Below, piece by piece: positions 56,963-64,000 of a stretch of DNA of 64,000 bases. This DNA comes from Lactococcus sp. S-13 (GTDB lineage Bacteria > Bacillota > Bacilli > Lactobacillales > Streptococcaceae): contig NZ_SDAK01000001.1 in assembly GCF_004210295.1 (NCBI RefSeq), forward strand, positions 1,488,001 to 1,552,000, read 5' to 3'. A model generated the notes under the pieces. That model ran no database searches. It was not told where the DNA came from and saw nothing but the letters and a program-made list of their open reading frames with translations. The position numbers and the translations under genes were made by a program. Numbering within the stretch: the first letter of the stretch is position 1; every line of letters begins with the position of its first letter.

Positions 56963-56991
56963 AAAAAAACAAGTCAAAATTGACTTGTTTT
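56963..56991 (-). terminator. Terminator of the gluconate operon
   Basis: AAAACAAGTCAA and TTGACTTGTTTT hairpin followed by Ts on the minus strand, at the gntP stop. Confidence 0.9.
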
Positions 56992-58407
56992 TTAGTGAAT
57001 CCAGATATTCATCAACATAACCATTCCTAAACCTACTACTGCGATAATTGTTTCCAAGACTGTCCATGTTTTCAATGTTTGTTTCACATCTAAATCAAAG
57101 TATTCTTTAAACATCCAAAATCCTGCACCGTTGACATGAGAAGCAGCAATTGATCCTGCTCCAATCGCGAGAACCATTAGAGCTGCTGTATTTGGAGATG
57201 CAGTAGCAAGCATAGGCTGAACTAAACCTGCCGCGGTCAATGCAGCAACAGTTGCTGATCCTAATGAAATTCTCAAAATAACGGCGATTATCCAAGCAAG
57301 GAGCAATGGTGAAAGTGATGAATCTTTAAACATACTTGCAATTTGGGAGGATATCCCTCCGTCAATAAGGACTTGTTTTAGCGCTGCGCCACCTCCGATG
57401 ACTAAAAGAAGCATGGAAATTGATTTTATGGAATCTGCAATGGAGTTGGCGATTTCAGAGTGATCCTTGCGTTGGAGCCATCCCATTGTAAATAAAGCAA
57501 ATAATAATGAGAGAATCATCGCTGAAACTGGATTGCCTATGAACATCATTATATTTTCGATTAAATGCTCCGGATATTTGGTGATCGTCACAACTTTACC
57601 AGCTTTGATACTACTACTTGTAATGGCCGTATAGGGTTTACCATCATTGGTTACAATGGAGTATATTGTACTAATTGCCATCAAAATTACCGGCATCAGT
57701 GCTGTCAAAATGGAAATTCCAAAACCTGGTGTTTCTTCTAATTTCCATTTTTTAATTTCACCGAAGGCAGACAACTTACTTTTGACAACAAAAGCTTCAG
57801 GAACCCATTTTTTAGCAATTTTTGTAAAGACAGGGCCTGCAATGATAACGGTAGGAACAGCCGCAACAATCCCGTAAAGCAGGACAGTTCCTGGATTTGC
57901 CCCTAAAACACCTGCAATTGCCGTAGGTGCTGGGTGAGGTGGTAAAAATCCATGTGTTACGGACAAGCCAGCAGTCATTGGAATTCCGAGATAAATCAGA
58001 GGAACTGAGGCTTCCAATGCTACCGCGAAAACGATGGGAATAAGCAAAACCATTCCTACTTCAAAGAACAAAGCAACCCCAATGATAAAGCTGGCAACCA
58101 TGATTGCCCATTGAATTCTCTTTTTCCCAAAATAGTCAATCAATGTTCTGGCAATCCGGTAGGCGCCACCAGCATCGGCAATTAGACGGCCAAGCATCGC
58201 TCCAAAACCAAAGACGATGGCCAGCTCTCCTAAAGAGCTGCCTATTCCGTTTTGAATAGAAACAGGGATTTGCCCCAGTGGCATTCCTAAGCCCAAACCA
58301 ATTAAAACCGAAACGACAATTAATGAGACAAAGGTGTTAATCTTAAATTTGATAATCATCAATAAAAGAATCAAGACTCCGCCAAATAAGACGAGTAAAT
58401 CAAGCAT
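56992..58407 (-). CDS. gntP: Gluconate:H+ symporter, GntP family
   Basis: Imports gluconate with protons. The 471 residues form twelve or more hydrophobic helices. The N-terminus MLDLLVLFGGVLILLLMIIK and the GFLPPHPAPTAIAG motif (a GntP-family signature) are present. It is the last gene of gnd-gntK-gntP; a stem-loop with CTCAACG/CGTTGAG arms (58474-58505) separates it from gntK and may tune its expression. Confidence 0.94.
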   Translation of the reverse strand: MLDLLVLFGGVLILLLMIIKFKINTFVSLIVVSVLIGLGLGMPLGQIPVSIQNGIGSSLGELAIVFGFGAMLGRLIADAGGAYRIARTLIDYFGKKRIQWAIMVASFIIGVALFFEVGMVLLIPIVFAVALEASVPLIYLGIPMTAGLSVTHGFLPPHPAPTAIAGVLGANPGTVLLYGIVAAVPTVIIAGPVFTKIAKKWVPEAFVVKSKLSAFGEIKKWKLEETPGFGISILTALMPVILMAISTIYSIVTNDGKPYTAITSSSIKAGKVVTITKYPEHLIENIMMFIGNPVSAMILSLLFALFTMGWLQRKDHSEIANSIADSIKSISMLLLVIGGGAALKQVLIDGGISSQIASMFKDSSLSPLLLAWIIAVILRISLGSATVAALTAAGLVQPMLATASPNTAALMVLAIGAGSIAASHVNGAGFWMFKEYFDLDVKQTLKTWTVLETIIAVVGLGMVMLMNIWIH

Positions 58408-58473
58408 TTATTTTTCCTTTCAAACCATCTAGCAGATTGTATGCTTGCGCTTACATTCTGATTTTTAAATTTA

Positions 58474-58505
58474 GCTCAACGTTATTTTTTAAGCTGTCGT
58501 TGAGC
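58474..58505 (-). promoter_or_regulatory. Stem-loop between gntK and gntP
   Basis: GCTCAACG and CGTTGAGC arms around a 16-nt loop. There is no long T-run, so it looks like an RNA-processing or stability element rather than a terminator. Confidence 0.5.
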
Positions 58506-58516
58506 CTTTTGGAAAT

Positions 58517-60028
58517 TTATTTATTGGCTTTAAATCGGCGTTGGAAGTCAGAGATATTTTCATATTCTAAGCCTAAGGTATGCGAGAGGCGAATGAAAAT
58601 CGGACTTAGTTCGCGATAGCGCGCAACATTTTCTGGATTGGGTAGATAGGTTTGATTATTTCCAATCATTGTGCTTATTTCTCCTAAGTCGTCGATCATG
58701 CCCAATGCTTTTTCAGCCATCACTACTGCGGCTAAACAACCTGCTTCTCGGCTTTCCGAAACGTTGATGGGTTGTTCAAAAATATCTGCCATAATCTGCG
58801 TCCAGAGCTTGGAACTTGTAAAGCCTCCCGTGGCTTGAATCATGTTTAAATCACCGACAACTTCAACAAGGCTTAGAGCAACTGTGTAGAGATTGAAGAC
58901 GATTCCTTCAAGTACACTGCGAGCCATGTGGTTTCGATTGTGTCCATAATTTAGGCCAAAAAATGACCCTCGAGCATTGGCGTCCCAAATCGGAGCACGT
59001 TCTCCTCCAAGATAGGGATGAAAAAGTAGCCCGTCAGCTCCCGCTGAAACTTTTGTGGCGAGTGCTGTCACTTCTTCAAAGCTCATTTCTCCTTCAAAAA
59101 TCTGGTCTCGAACCCAACGAAAAACGTCTCCGCCAGAGTTAACGGGCCCTCCTACTACCCAATGCTCTCTATCCAAAGCATAAGTGAAGGTGCGACCTTT
59201 TTCATCTGTTTTAGGTTTGTCGGTGACAACTCGAATAGCGCCAGACGTCCCGATGGTTATTGCGGCAACGCCGGGAGCGATAGCGTTGACGCCTAGGTTT
59301 GACAGAGGCCCATCGGCTGCTCCCCAAACGAATTTTGTTTTTCTCTGGATTCCCATTTGCTTGGCGAAATCTTCGGAAAGATTTTGCTCAATTTCGTAGG
59401 GTTCAACGACTTGGGGGAGTTGCTCAGGGGTTACTCCTGTGATTTCCAGTGCTGCTTTGTCCCACTGAAGATCAAAAATATTGAAAATTCCTGTTCCTGT
59501 CGCTGTTGATAAATCAATCTTATTAACAGCAAACAGGCGATAAAAGATATAACCTTTGAGTTCTAGATAGTGGGCTGCTTTTTCGTAGATGTCTGGGCGG
59601 TCATTTTTTAACCAGATGAGTTTGGAGAGAGGGGCCATTGGATGAAGGGGTGTGCCTGTGCGGCGGTAGATTTCTGATCCCACTTTCGAGGCTTTGAGCT
59701 GCTCGGTGTATTTGACGGCGCGGGTATCCGCCCAAGTGATAAGGCGTGTGAGGGGCTGCCAGTTCTCATCAAAAGCGATAAGCGAGTGCATTTGTGTGCT
59801 AAAAGAAATAGCTAAAAGTTCATCGTTTTCTTCTATAATGATGGCAACTTCCCGGATTGCGCTTAGGACGGCTTCAAAGATATCTTCTAGTGCTTCTTCT
59901 GCCATACCACTTGCATCACGATAAAGGGGGTAGGCTTGGCTACTGCTTGCGATAATCTTGCCATTTTTTTCAAACAATACTGCTTTTGTCGCCGTTGTTC
60001 CTAAATCAACGCCAATCAAATAGTCCAT
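58517..60028 (-). CDS. gntK: Gluconate kinase, FGGY family
   Basis: Phosphorylates gluconate to 6-phosphogluconate. The 503 residues start MDYLIGVDLGTTATKAVLFE (phosphate-1 loop). FGGY-type segments AAITIGTSGAIRVV and GGERAPIWDANARGSFFGLN, and the ATGGFTSSKLWTQIMADIFE signature, are clear. Context with gntP and gnd favours gluconate over xylulose or glycerol. GAGAAAAAATGG start with AAAGGAG upstream. Confidence 0.94.
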   Translation of the reverse strand: MDYLIGVDLGTTATKAVLFEKNGKIIASSSQAYPLYRDASGMAEEALEDIFEAVLSAIREVAIIIEENDELLAISFSTQMHSLIAFDENWQPLTRLITWADTRAVKYTEQLKASKVGSEIYRRTGTPLHPMAPLSKLIWLKNDRPDIYEKAAHYLELKGYIFYRLFAVNKIDLSTATGTGIFNIFDLQWDKAALEITGVTPEQLPQVVEPYEIEQNLSEDFAKQMGIQRKTKFVWGAADGPLSNLGVNAIAPGVAAITIGTSGAIRVVTDKPKTDEKGRTFTYALDREHWVVGGPVNSGGDVFRWVRDQIFEGEMSFEEVTALATKVSAGADGLLFHPYLGGERAPIWDANARGSFFGLNYGHNRNHMARSVLEGIVFNLYTVALSLVEVVGDLNMIQATGGFTSSKLWTQIMADIFEQPINVSESREAGCLAAVVMAEKALGMIDDLGEISTMIGNNQTYLPNPENVARYRELSPIFIRLSHTLGLEYENISDFQRRFKANK

Positions 60029-60056
60029 TTTTTCTCCTTTTCTTCTATAATATTAT

Positions 60057-60983
60057 CTATTTGTGTTCTATTTCGTGTCCACCAAAGCCATTGCGCAGAG
60101 CTGCGACCACTTTACCTGTCATCGTGTCGTCTTGCAAAGAGCGATTGCGCATCATGAGTGAGAGCGCAATGATAGGGGCAGGGACATTTAAGTCCAAACT
60201 TTCTTCAACCGTCCACTTTCCTTCGCCTGAAGCTTGGACGCGTCCTAAAATTTGCTCTAGTTTTGGATCTTTGGCGAATTGTGCTTCAGCGAGTTCCATG
60301 AGCCAACTGCGAATGACGGAGCCATGATTCCAGAGTTTTGCGACGGCTTCATAGTCATAGTCAAAAGGGGAGTGTTCCAAAATTTCAAATCCTTCTGCGA
60401 TGGCCTGCATCATGCCGTACTCAATGCCGTTATGAATCATTTTCAAGTAATGACCACTTCCGAGTCGCCCTGTGTAGAGGTAACCATTTTCTTGAGAAAT
60501 GGCTTGAAATAGAGGTTCGATAAGTTGCCATGCTGGCTCATCGTCACCACCAATCATGAAATTTCCGCCTTGGCGAGCGCCTGATGTGCCGCCCGATGTG
60601 CCTGCATCAAAGAATTTGATGCCTTTGGCTTTTAATATCTCATTTTGTTTGAGGTTGTCTTTGTAATTGGAATTGCCTCCGTCAATCAAAATGTCTCCTG
60701 CTGACATTTTTTCACTGAGTGTTTCAATGATTGAATTTGTTGGCTCACCCGCTGGCACCATGACCCAGATTATTCTCGATTGGCCGAGAGAATTTGCTGA
60801 CGGATTTAATTCCGTCAGTAATTTCTCTAGATTATCTACTGCTGTAATCTTCTCGGAATAATTTTTGACGCGAGCTAAGGCCGTTTGATCGACATCGTAG
60901 GCAACGACTTCGATATCATGGTCGACAGCGTTTTTTACGAGATTCATGCCCATTTTTCCTAGGCCAATCATTCCAAATTTCAT
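60057..60983 (-). CDS. gnd: 6-phosphogluconate dehydrogenase, short GntZ/YqeC type
   Basis: Oxidatively decarboxylates 6-phosphogluconate to ribulose-5-phosphate. The 308 residues are of the compact type (about 300, versus 470 in the classical enzyme). Rossmann motif MKFGMIGLGKMGMNLVKNAV, the SGGTSGARQGGNFMIGG loop and the catalytic region GSGHYLKMIHNGIEYGMMQA are present. Residues about 51-66 (LEKLLTELNPSANSLGQS) come from an inverted pair of the 16-bp element (60787-60828) that lengthens a surface loop before the conserved RIIWVMVPAGEPT strand. Confidence 0.94.
   Translation of the reverse strand: MKFGMIGLGKMGMNLVKNAVDHDIEVVAYDVDQTALARVKNYSEKITAVDNLEKLLTELNPSANSLGQSRIIWVMVPAGEPTNSIIETLSEKMSAGDILIDGGNSNYKDNLKQNEILKAKGIKFFDAGTSGGTSGARQGGNFMIGGDDEPAWQLIEPLFQAISQENGYLYTGRLGSGHYLKMIHNGIEYGMMQAIAEGFEILEHSPFDYDYEAVAKLWNHGSVIRSWLMELAEAQFAKDPKLEQILGRVQASGEGKWTVEESLDLNVPAPIIALSLMMRNRSLQDDTMTGKVVAALRNGFGGHEIEHK
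60787..60828. repeat. Inverted pair of the 16-bp element within gnd
   Basis: AGAGAATTTGCTGACG at 60787-60802 and CGTCAGTAATTTCTCT at 60813-60828. With the flanking GGA/TCC the arms form a near-perfect hairpin in the coding region without breaking the frame. Confidence 0.95.
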
Positions 60984-60997
60984 TGGTTTCTCCTTTA

Positions 60998-61011
60998 TGT
61001 TATCGTTTTCA
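60998..61011 (-). promoter_or_regulatory. cre site (CcpA) of the gluconate operon
   Basis: TGAAAACGATAACA on the minus strand matches TGWAANCGNTNWCA at every fixed position. It lies just downstream of the promoter, where bound CcpA would block transcription. Confidence 0.85.
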
Positions 61012-61025
61012 TTTTTGTTAATTCT

Positions 61026-61054
61026 ATTATACGTAATTTATTTTCAATTGTCAA
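61026..61054 (-). promoter_or_regulatory. gnd-gntK-gntP promoter
   Basis: TTGACA, exactly 17 bp, TATAAT on the minus strand: a consensus promoter that needs a repressor, consistent with the neighbouring RpiR and cre site. Confidence 0.9.
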
Positions 61055-61131
61055 TAATATTTTTTGTAAATCTTTTTCTTGTTTTTTGTTTTATTTCTAA
61101 AGGATTGTGCGAAGCGGAGGGTCGTTTTTGT

Positions 61132-61139
61132 GGTATAAT
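61132..61139 (+). promoter_or_regulatory. rpiR-like gene promoter
   Basis: Extended -10 TGGTATAAT (hexamer 61134-61139); the ribosome site GAAGGAGG follows, so this gene has a normal short leader. Confidence 0.8.
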
Positions 61140-61165
61140 GTAATCAAATTAGAAGGAGGCTTGGT

Positions 61166-62014
61166 ATGGCGCGGACGCTTATTAGCCGTATTCGGAGTTA
61201 CTATGATAACCTTAGCAAATCAGATCAGGCCATTTCTGATTATTTGATTGCCAATATTGATAGTGCAGCTTTGCTTTCAATTCAAGAGTTTGCTCAAGAA
61301 ATTCATGTTTCGACGGCAACGATTTCCAGATTTTCTAAAAAGATTGGTTTTAATTCTTTTCAAGAGCTGAAATTGGCGATTCATGCGACGGACGCCAGAG
61401 CAACGGATGAATTTTTCAGCGAACTTTCACCGACGGATAATTATAAAGAAATTTTGACGAAAAATTTTAATGGTAATATCTCTTCGCTGTCCTCCACTTT
61501 GAATCTCGTCAGTGAAAAACAGCTCAATCAGAGCATGAAACTTTTGTTGGCGGCGCAAACCTGTGGATTTTTCGGGCTTGGCGGCTCAAATGCCGTGGCC
61601 TTGATTGCTTTTCACAAGTTTTTACGGATGCCTTTGCACTGCGTTTATCATCAAGATTTTCATTTTCAGCAGATGCAGGCAGCAAAATTGACGAGCAAAG
61701 ATTGTGCGTTTGTGATTTCACACACTGGAAATAACAAGGACACCATGCGTTTAGTGGAAATTTTGAAAAGTCGTGATGTTCCGATTATTGCGATTACTTC
61801 TTTTGCCAGCTCGGCTTTGGCTAAGGCGGCTGATGTGGCGCTTATTTCGATTTCAGAGGAAATTTCTTTCCGGCCCGAAGCGGTGGCTTCAACGGTTTCA
61901 CAAATCAGTTTATTGGATGCCTTGTTCATGATGTATGGCATGAAAATGAAAGACGGTTCGGAGGAAACATTGAGCGAAATCCGAAAAGTAATTCGCAATT
62001 CTCGAATTTCTTGA
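61166..62014 (+). CDS. RpiR/MurR-family regulator, likely of gluconate genes
   Basis: 282 residues: N-terminal HTH (SKSDQAISDYLIANIDSAAL and EIHVSTATISRFSKKIGFNS, residues about 18-60) followed by a sugar-isomerase (SIS) domain that binds phosphosugars (GFFGLGGSNAVALIAFHKFL, VISHTGNNKDTMRLVEILKS). Divergent from gnd-gntK-gntP, so it probably senses 6-phosphogluconate and controls that operon. Confidence 0.92.
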   Translation: MARTLISRIRSYYDNLSKSDQAISDYLIANIDSAALLSIQEFAQEIHVSTATISRFSKKIGFNSFQELKLAIHATDARATDEFFSELSPTDNYKEILTKNFNGNISSLSSTLNLVSEKQLNQSMKLLLAAQTCGFFGLGGSNAVALIAFHKFLRMPLHCVYHQDFHFQQMQAAKLTSKDCAFVISHTGNNKDTMRLVEILKSRDVPIIAITSFASSALAKAADVALISISEEISFRPEAVASTVSQISLLDALFMMYGMKMKDGSEETLSEIRKVIRNSRIS

Positions 62015-62046
62015 CCTTTATTTGATGAAAGAAAGGATGTGATGTT

Positions 62047-62355
62047 ATGGCTTTTTCTAATACACGGCGACGTTATGCGAGTTTTGACACGGTAGCGTCG
62101 ATTCCCGGAGAGGTCATTGATGCCTTTTGGTTTATTATTGATTATCATCTCAAAGGGGTATTTTTGTTGGAGCCTGTGATCAATTTTGATCTTATCAATG
62201 CTCAGGGCTTGCTCTCGATTCAATTTTCTCAAGGTAATAGTCCAACAAAGATTGTCGTTGATTTTGATTATCCTTTCAACCCAAAATGGCCAAGTGCCTA
62301 TCGGGCGGTGGACAATATGGGCCGCGAAACAATCATGACGGCACGCGAAATGTGA
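62047..62355 (+). CDS. Small conserved protein, possibly DUF960
   Basis: 102 residues, MAFSNTRRRYASFDTVASIP, with a VIDAFWFIIDYHLKGVFLLE core and a C-terminal NPKWPSAYRAVDNMGRETIM stretch. It resembles DUF960 proteins of Firmicutes, though I am not certain. It is 32 bp after the rpiR-like gene, with GAAAGGATG before the ATG, and likely co-transcribed. Function unknown. Confidence 0.7.
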   Translation: MAFSNTRRRYASFDTVASIPGEVIDAFWFIIDYHLKGVFLLEPVINFDLINAQGLLSIQFSQGNSPTKIVVDFDYPFNPKWPSAYRAVDNMGRETIMTAREM

Positions 62356-62363
62356 TTTTTGCC

Positions 62364-62398
62364 AGAGAAAATGCTGACGTAAATTTTCGTCAGTAAAA
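62364..62398 (+). terminator. Element pair as terminator after the DUF960-like gene
   Basis: AGAGAAAATGCTGACG at 62364-62379 faces CGTCAGTA at 62389; Ts are poor but an A-run follows. The stem is TGCTGACG/CGTCAGTA. Confidence 0.65.
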
Positions 62399-62405
62399 AA
62401 GTCAA

Positions 62406-62442
62406 TAAAAAAAGTCCGTCAGTAATTTTGACGGACTTTTTT
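62406..62442. terminator. Bidirectional terminator
   Basis: AAAAAAGTCCGTCA and TGACGGACTTTTTT around a short loop, at the stop of the phosphoesterase gene. Confidence 0.9.
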
Positions 62443-63226
62443 AAAGGTCATAATAAACAATTTCTGGTGGAACGCCAAAACGAATAGGCAAAAAGGTCAG
62501 ACCAATGCCACAATTCACGTAAAGTCGCGTCCGCTCATTGAGCTGATAAATGCCTTTGTCAGCGCTGCTTGAACCATTATTGTGCAGGCGCCAATTACCC
62601 AAACGAATCTGACCACCATGACTATGACCAGATAAAATCAAATCAAATTTGCTGACGGTTTTCATGTCCAAAACGGTGTCCGGCTCATGGATCAACAAGA
62701 TTGAAAAATCTGATACTTCGGGTGCAAGTTCAAAATTGGGCTGACCTTCTCGCCAGTCATCCACGCCCGAAAGCGTGATTTTGCCTTGAGGAAGTTCCAG
62801 CAAAACGCTGCTATTTTTCAAGACGACAAAGCCTGCTTTTTGCAAAAATTCTTCGACAAAAGCTGCCGATTTTTCTTCGTCAAAATCATGATTGCCCACG
62901 ACCGCAAACTTGCCCAGCGGAGCGTCTAATGCTGACAATTGCGTCAGTAATTTCTCCCAATTTTTTCCCTTCGCCCAAGCCACCTTGTCAAACAAATCAC
63001 CAGAAAACACGATGATGTCTGGCTTTTCTAGCGTCATATTTTTGGCAAATTTTTTAAAACGACGATAAGTCGTGTGCCAAGTAAAATGTGTATCTGTAAA
63101 ATGAGCAATTTTCAGACCTTGCTGAGCGGTTATTTTGACTCGACGCACTTTCATCAAATGCGGCTCGACAAAAATGCCATACATCAGCAAAATCAAACCG
63201 ATTGCTCCTATCATCAATCCAATCAT
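62441..63226 (-). CDS. Metallophosphoesterase, YkuE-like, membrane-anchored
   Basis: 261 residues. One N-terminal transmembrane helix (residues about 3-18) precedes the calcineurin-like fold with all metal motifs: HFTDTHF, FSGDLFD, VVGNHDF and SGHSHGGQIRLG. Members hydrolyse phosphodiesters such as UDP-sugar lipids; the substrate here is unknown. A 16-bp element at 62942 is read as EKLLTQL in a helix where homologues have similar residues. The extended -10 TGTTAAAAT ends 6 nt before the ATG, so the mRNA should be leaderless. Confidence 0.9.
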   Translation of the reverse strand: MIGLMIGAIGLILLMYGIFVEPHLMKVRRVKITAQQGLKIAHFTDTHFTWHTTYRRFKKFAKNMTLEKPDIIVFSGDLFDKVAWAKGKNWEKLLTQLSALDAPLGKFAVVGNHDFDEEKSAAFVEEFLQKAGFVVLKNSSVLLELPQGKITLSGVDDWREGQPNFELAPEVSDFSILLIHEPDTVLDMKTVSKFDLILSGHSHGGQIRLGNWRLHNNGSSSADKGIYQLNERTRLYVNCGIGLTFLPIRFGVPPEIVYYDL

Positions 63227-63232
63227 CTGTCC

Positions 63233-63241
63233 ATTTTAACA
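63233..63241 (-). promoter_or_regulatory. Extended -10 box, leaderless start of the phosphoesterase gene
   Basis: TGTTAAAAT on the minus strand, with 6 nt (GGACAG) between the hexamer and the ATG at 63226. Confidence 0.75.
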
Positions 63242-63332
63242 TAAATTTACTGACAAAAACATCTTTTTCACTGACGAATCGCTCCGGACTCAACAAATCA
63301 ACAAACCCTTACGCTTACCACTGAAAAAAACG

Positions 63333-63348
63333 CGTCAGTAATTTCTCT
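63333..63348. repeat. Single 16-bp element
   Basis: CGTCAGTAATTTCTCT, alone, between rpsR and the phosphoesterase gene. Confidence 0.9.
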
Positions 63349-63409
63349 ACAAAAAACCACCCCTCAAACTCGTGCAAAACAAGACCAGCTCACCAACGAA
63401 TAGAGCAAA

Positions 63410-63437
63410 AGAAAAAACCGCCTAGGCGGTTTTTTTA
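63410..63437 (-). terminator. Terminator of the ssb-rpsR operon
   Basis: AAAAACCGCC and GGCGGTTTTT around TA, a strong hairpin with T-run. Confidence 0.9.
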
Positions 63438-63490
63438 TATTCGCTTATGAACCCTACCGTAAGCGCCGAAGCACTAACGACTAGTGGTTT

Positions 63491-63736
63491 TTAGTTTTGG
63501 TCTTCAGCTACGAATGGAAGCAAAGCCATTACGCGCGCGCGTTTGATTGCGTTAACCACTTTACGTTGGTTTTTAGCAGATGTACCAGTCACGCGACGTG
63601 GCAAGATTTTACCACGTTCTGAGATGAAACGTTTCAAAAGTTCAGTGTCTTTGTAGTCAACGACTTCGATTTTGTTTGCAGCGATGAAGTCAACTTTTTT
63701 ACGGCGTTTGAAGCCGCCACGACGTTGTTGTGCCAT
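63491..63736 (-). CDS. rpsR: 30S ribosomal protein S18
   Basis: 81 residues from the ATG at 63736 ([20 protein letters not shown]), following AAGGAGAAA; the 13 upstream codons are not conserved. The [20 protein letters not shown] end is standard. It lies downstream of ssb, the usual rpsF-ssb-rpsR order. Confidence 0.97.
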
Positions 63737-63875
63737 TTTATTTCTCCTTATATTATTTTTTAGATGTCCTATCAATTAAAGTTTTCTAGGATACGACGCT
63801 TTGTCGAAAAGCCAATTTTGCTTTTCTTAAAAAGCGAGTAAGACGTTAGGCAAAAGTTCCAAAGAATTTTGCCAT

Positions 63876-63908
63876 CTTGTAATTAGGCGCTTTAGGGTCA
63901 ATTACAAG
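63876..63908 (-). promoter_or_regulatory. Hairpin between ssb and rpsR
   Basis: CTTGTAATT and AATTACAAG arms, perfect, around a 15-nt loop. No T-run; possibly a processing or S18 feedback element. Confidence 0.45.
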
Positions 63909-63914
63909 TACGTA

Positions 63915-64000
63915 TTAGAATGGAAGATCATCATCCGAAATTTCCATTGGTGAGCTGCCAAATGGGTCAGCATCACGCCCAAAATTATTCGGTGCTGCGT
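63915..64000 (-). CDS. ssb: Single-stranded DNA-binding protein, C-terminal end
   Basis: Only the last 27 or so codons are in the window. They read APNNFGRDADPFGSSPMEIS then DDDLPF and stop, the conserved acidic SSB tail that recruits repair and replication proteins. Confidence 0.93.
   Translation of the reverse strand, partial: AAPNNFGRDADPFGSSPMEISDDDLPF

Larger units (their letters stand above)
56682..56991. other. rRNA operon 2 leader, promoter and gntP 3' spacer
   Basis: No gene. Contains the 16S leader, the promoter, the end of the long repeat (56953) and the gntP terminator. Confidence 0.8.

Overview
The window looks like chromosome from a low-GC lactic acid bacterium of the genus Lactococcus or a very close relative. 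The grounds are the block yajC, uppS, cdsA, rseP, proS; rRNA operons with a single tRNA-Ala(TGC) in the 16S-23S spacer; a 903-residue fused AdhE; an EzrA/UppS/RecX/CpoA-like Firmicute gene set; a valS T-box; and CcpA-type cre sites. As I recall the 16S variable regions, they are Lactococcus-like but not identical to L. lactis, so I leave the species open. I see no prophage, insertion sequence, CRISPR array or plasmid gene.

Layout. 1-6.3 kb (minus strand): proS (cut by the window edge), rseP, cdsA, uppS, yajC, an AlkD-like repair protein and rlmH. 6.7-11.9 kb (plus): htrA, two glycolipid glycosyltransferases, a DUF1797-like small protein and a lipoprotein. 12-15.6 kb (minus): a TrmN6-like methyltransferase and polA. 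15.7-17.5 kb: a HAD phosphatase/LacI regulator pair with a perfect operator palindrome in its promoter. 17.6-22.8 kb: rRNA operon 1 (minus). 22.9-26.7 kb: ezrA, tsf, rpsB. 27-31 kb (plus): 6-phosphogluconolactonase and adhE. 31-38.9 kb (minus): a SepM-like protease, coaD, rsmD, three tandem MFS paralogues and pgi. 39-43.2 kb: a small accessory-looking stretch (YkgJ-like protein, Rgg regulator, three small membrane proteins, NmrA-type reductase with an HxlR regulator). 43.3-51.7 kb: valS with its T-box, a FusB-like EF-G-binding protein, small genes, a RlmD-like methyltransferase and recX. 51.7-56.95 kb: rRNA operon 2, a direct repeat of operon 1. 57-62.4 kb: the gluconate operon gnd-gntK-gntP with a divergent RpiR regulator. 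62.4-64 kb: a metallophosphoesterase, rpsR and the 3' end of ssb.

The most striking signal is a dispersed 16-bp element, consensus AGAGAAAWTKCTGACG (complement CGTCAGYAWWTTCTCT), present about 35 times in the 53 kb outside the rRNA. It occurs as inverted pairs in intergenic hairpins, as single copies, as a 31-bp-period tandem, inside the valS T-box leader, and in frame within at least six protein genes, where it is read as ENAD(E) or EK(M/L)LT. This distribution resembles DNA uptake sequences of Pasteurellaceae and Neisseria, or the protein-coding palindromic elements of Rickettsia. I know of no such element described for lactococci.

A second unexpected pattern is a set of seven genes whose start codon lies 6-11 nt after an extended -10 box. 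They should give leaderless or nearly leaderless mRNAs, and three of the seven encode RNA methyltransferases. The two rRNA copies differ at one homopolymer in 23S and one in 16S, each copy lacking one base at one of the sites, which looks more like sequencing error than biology.
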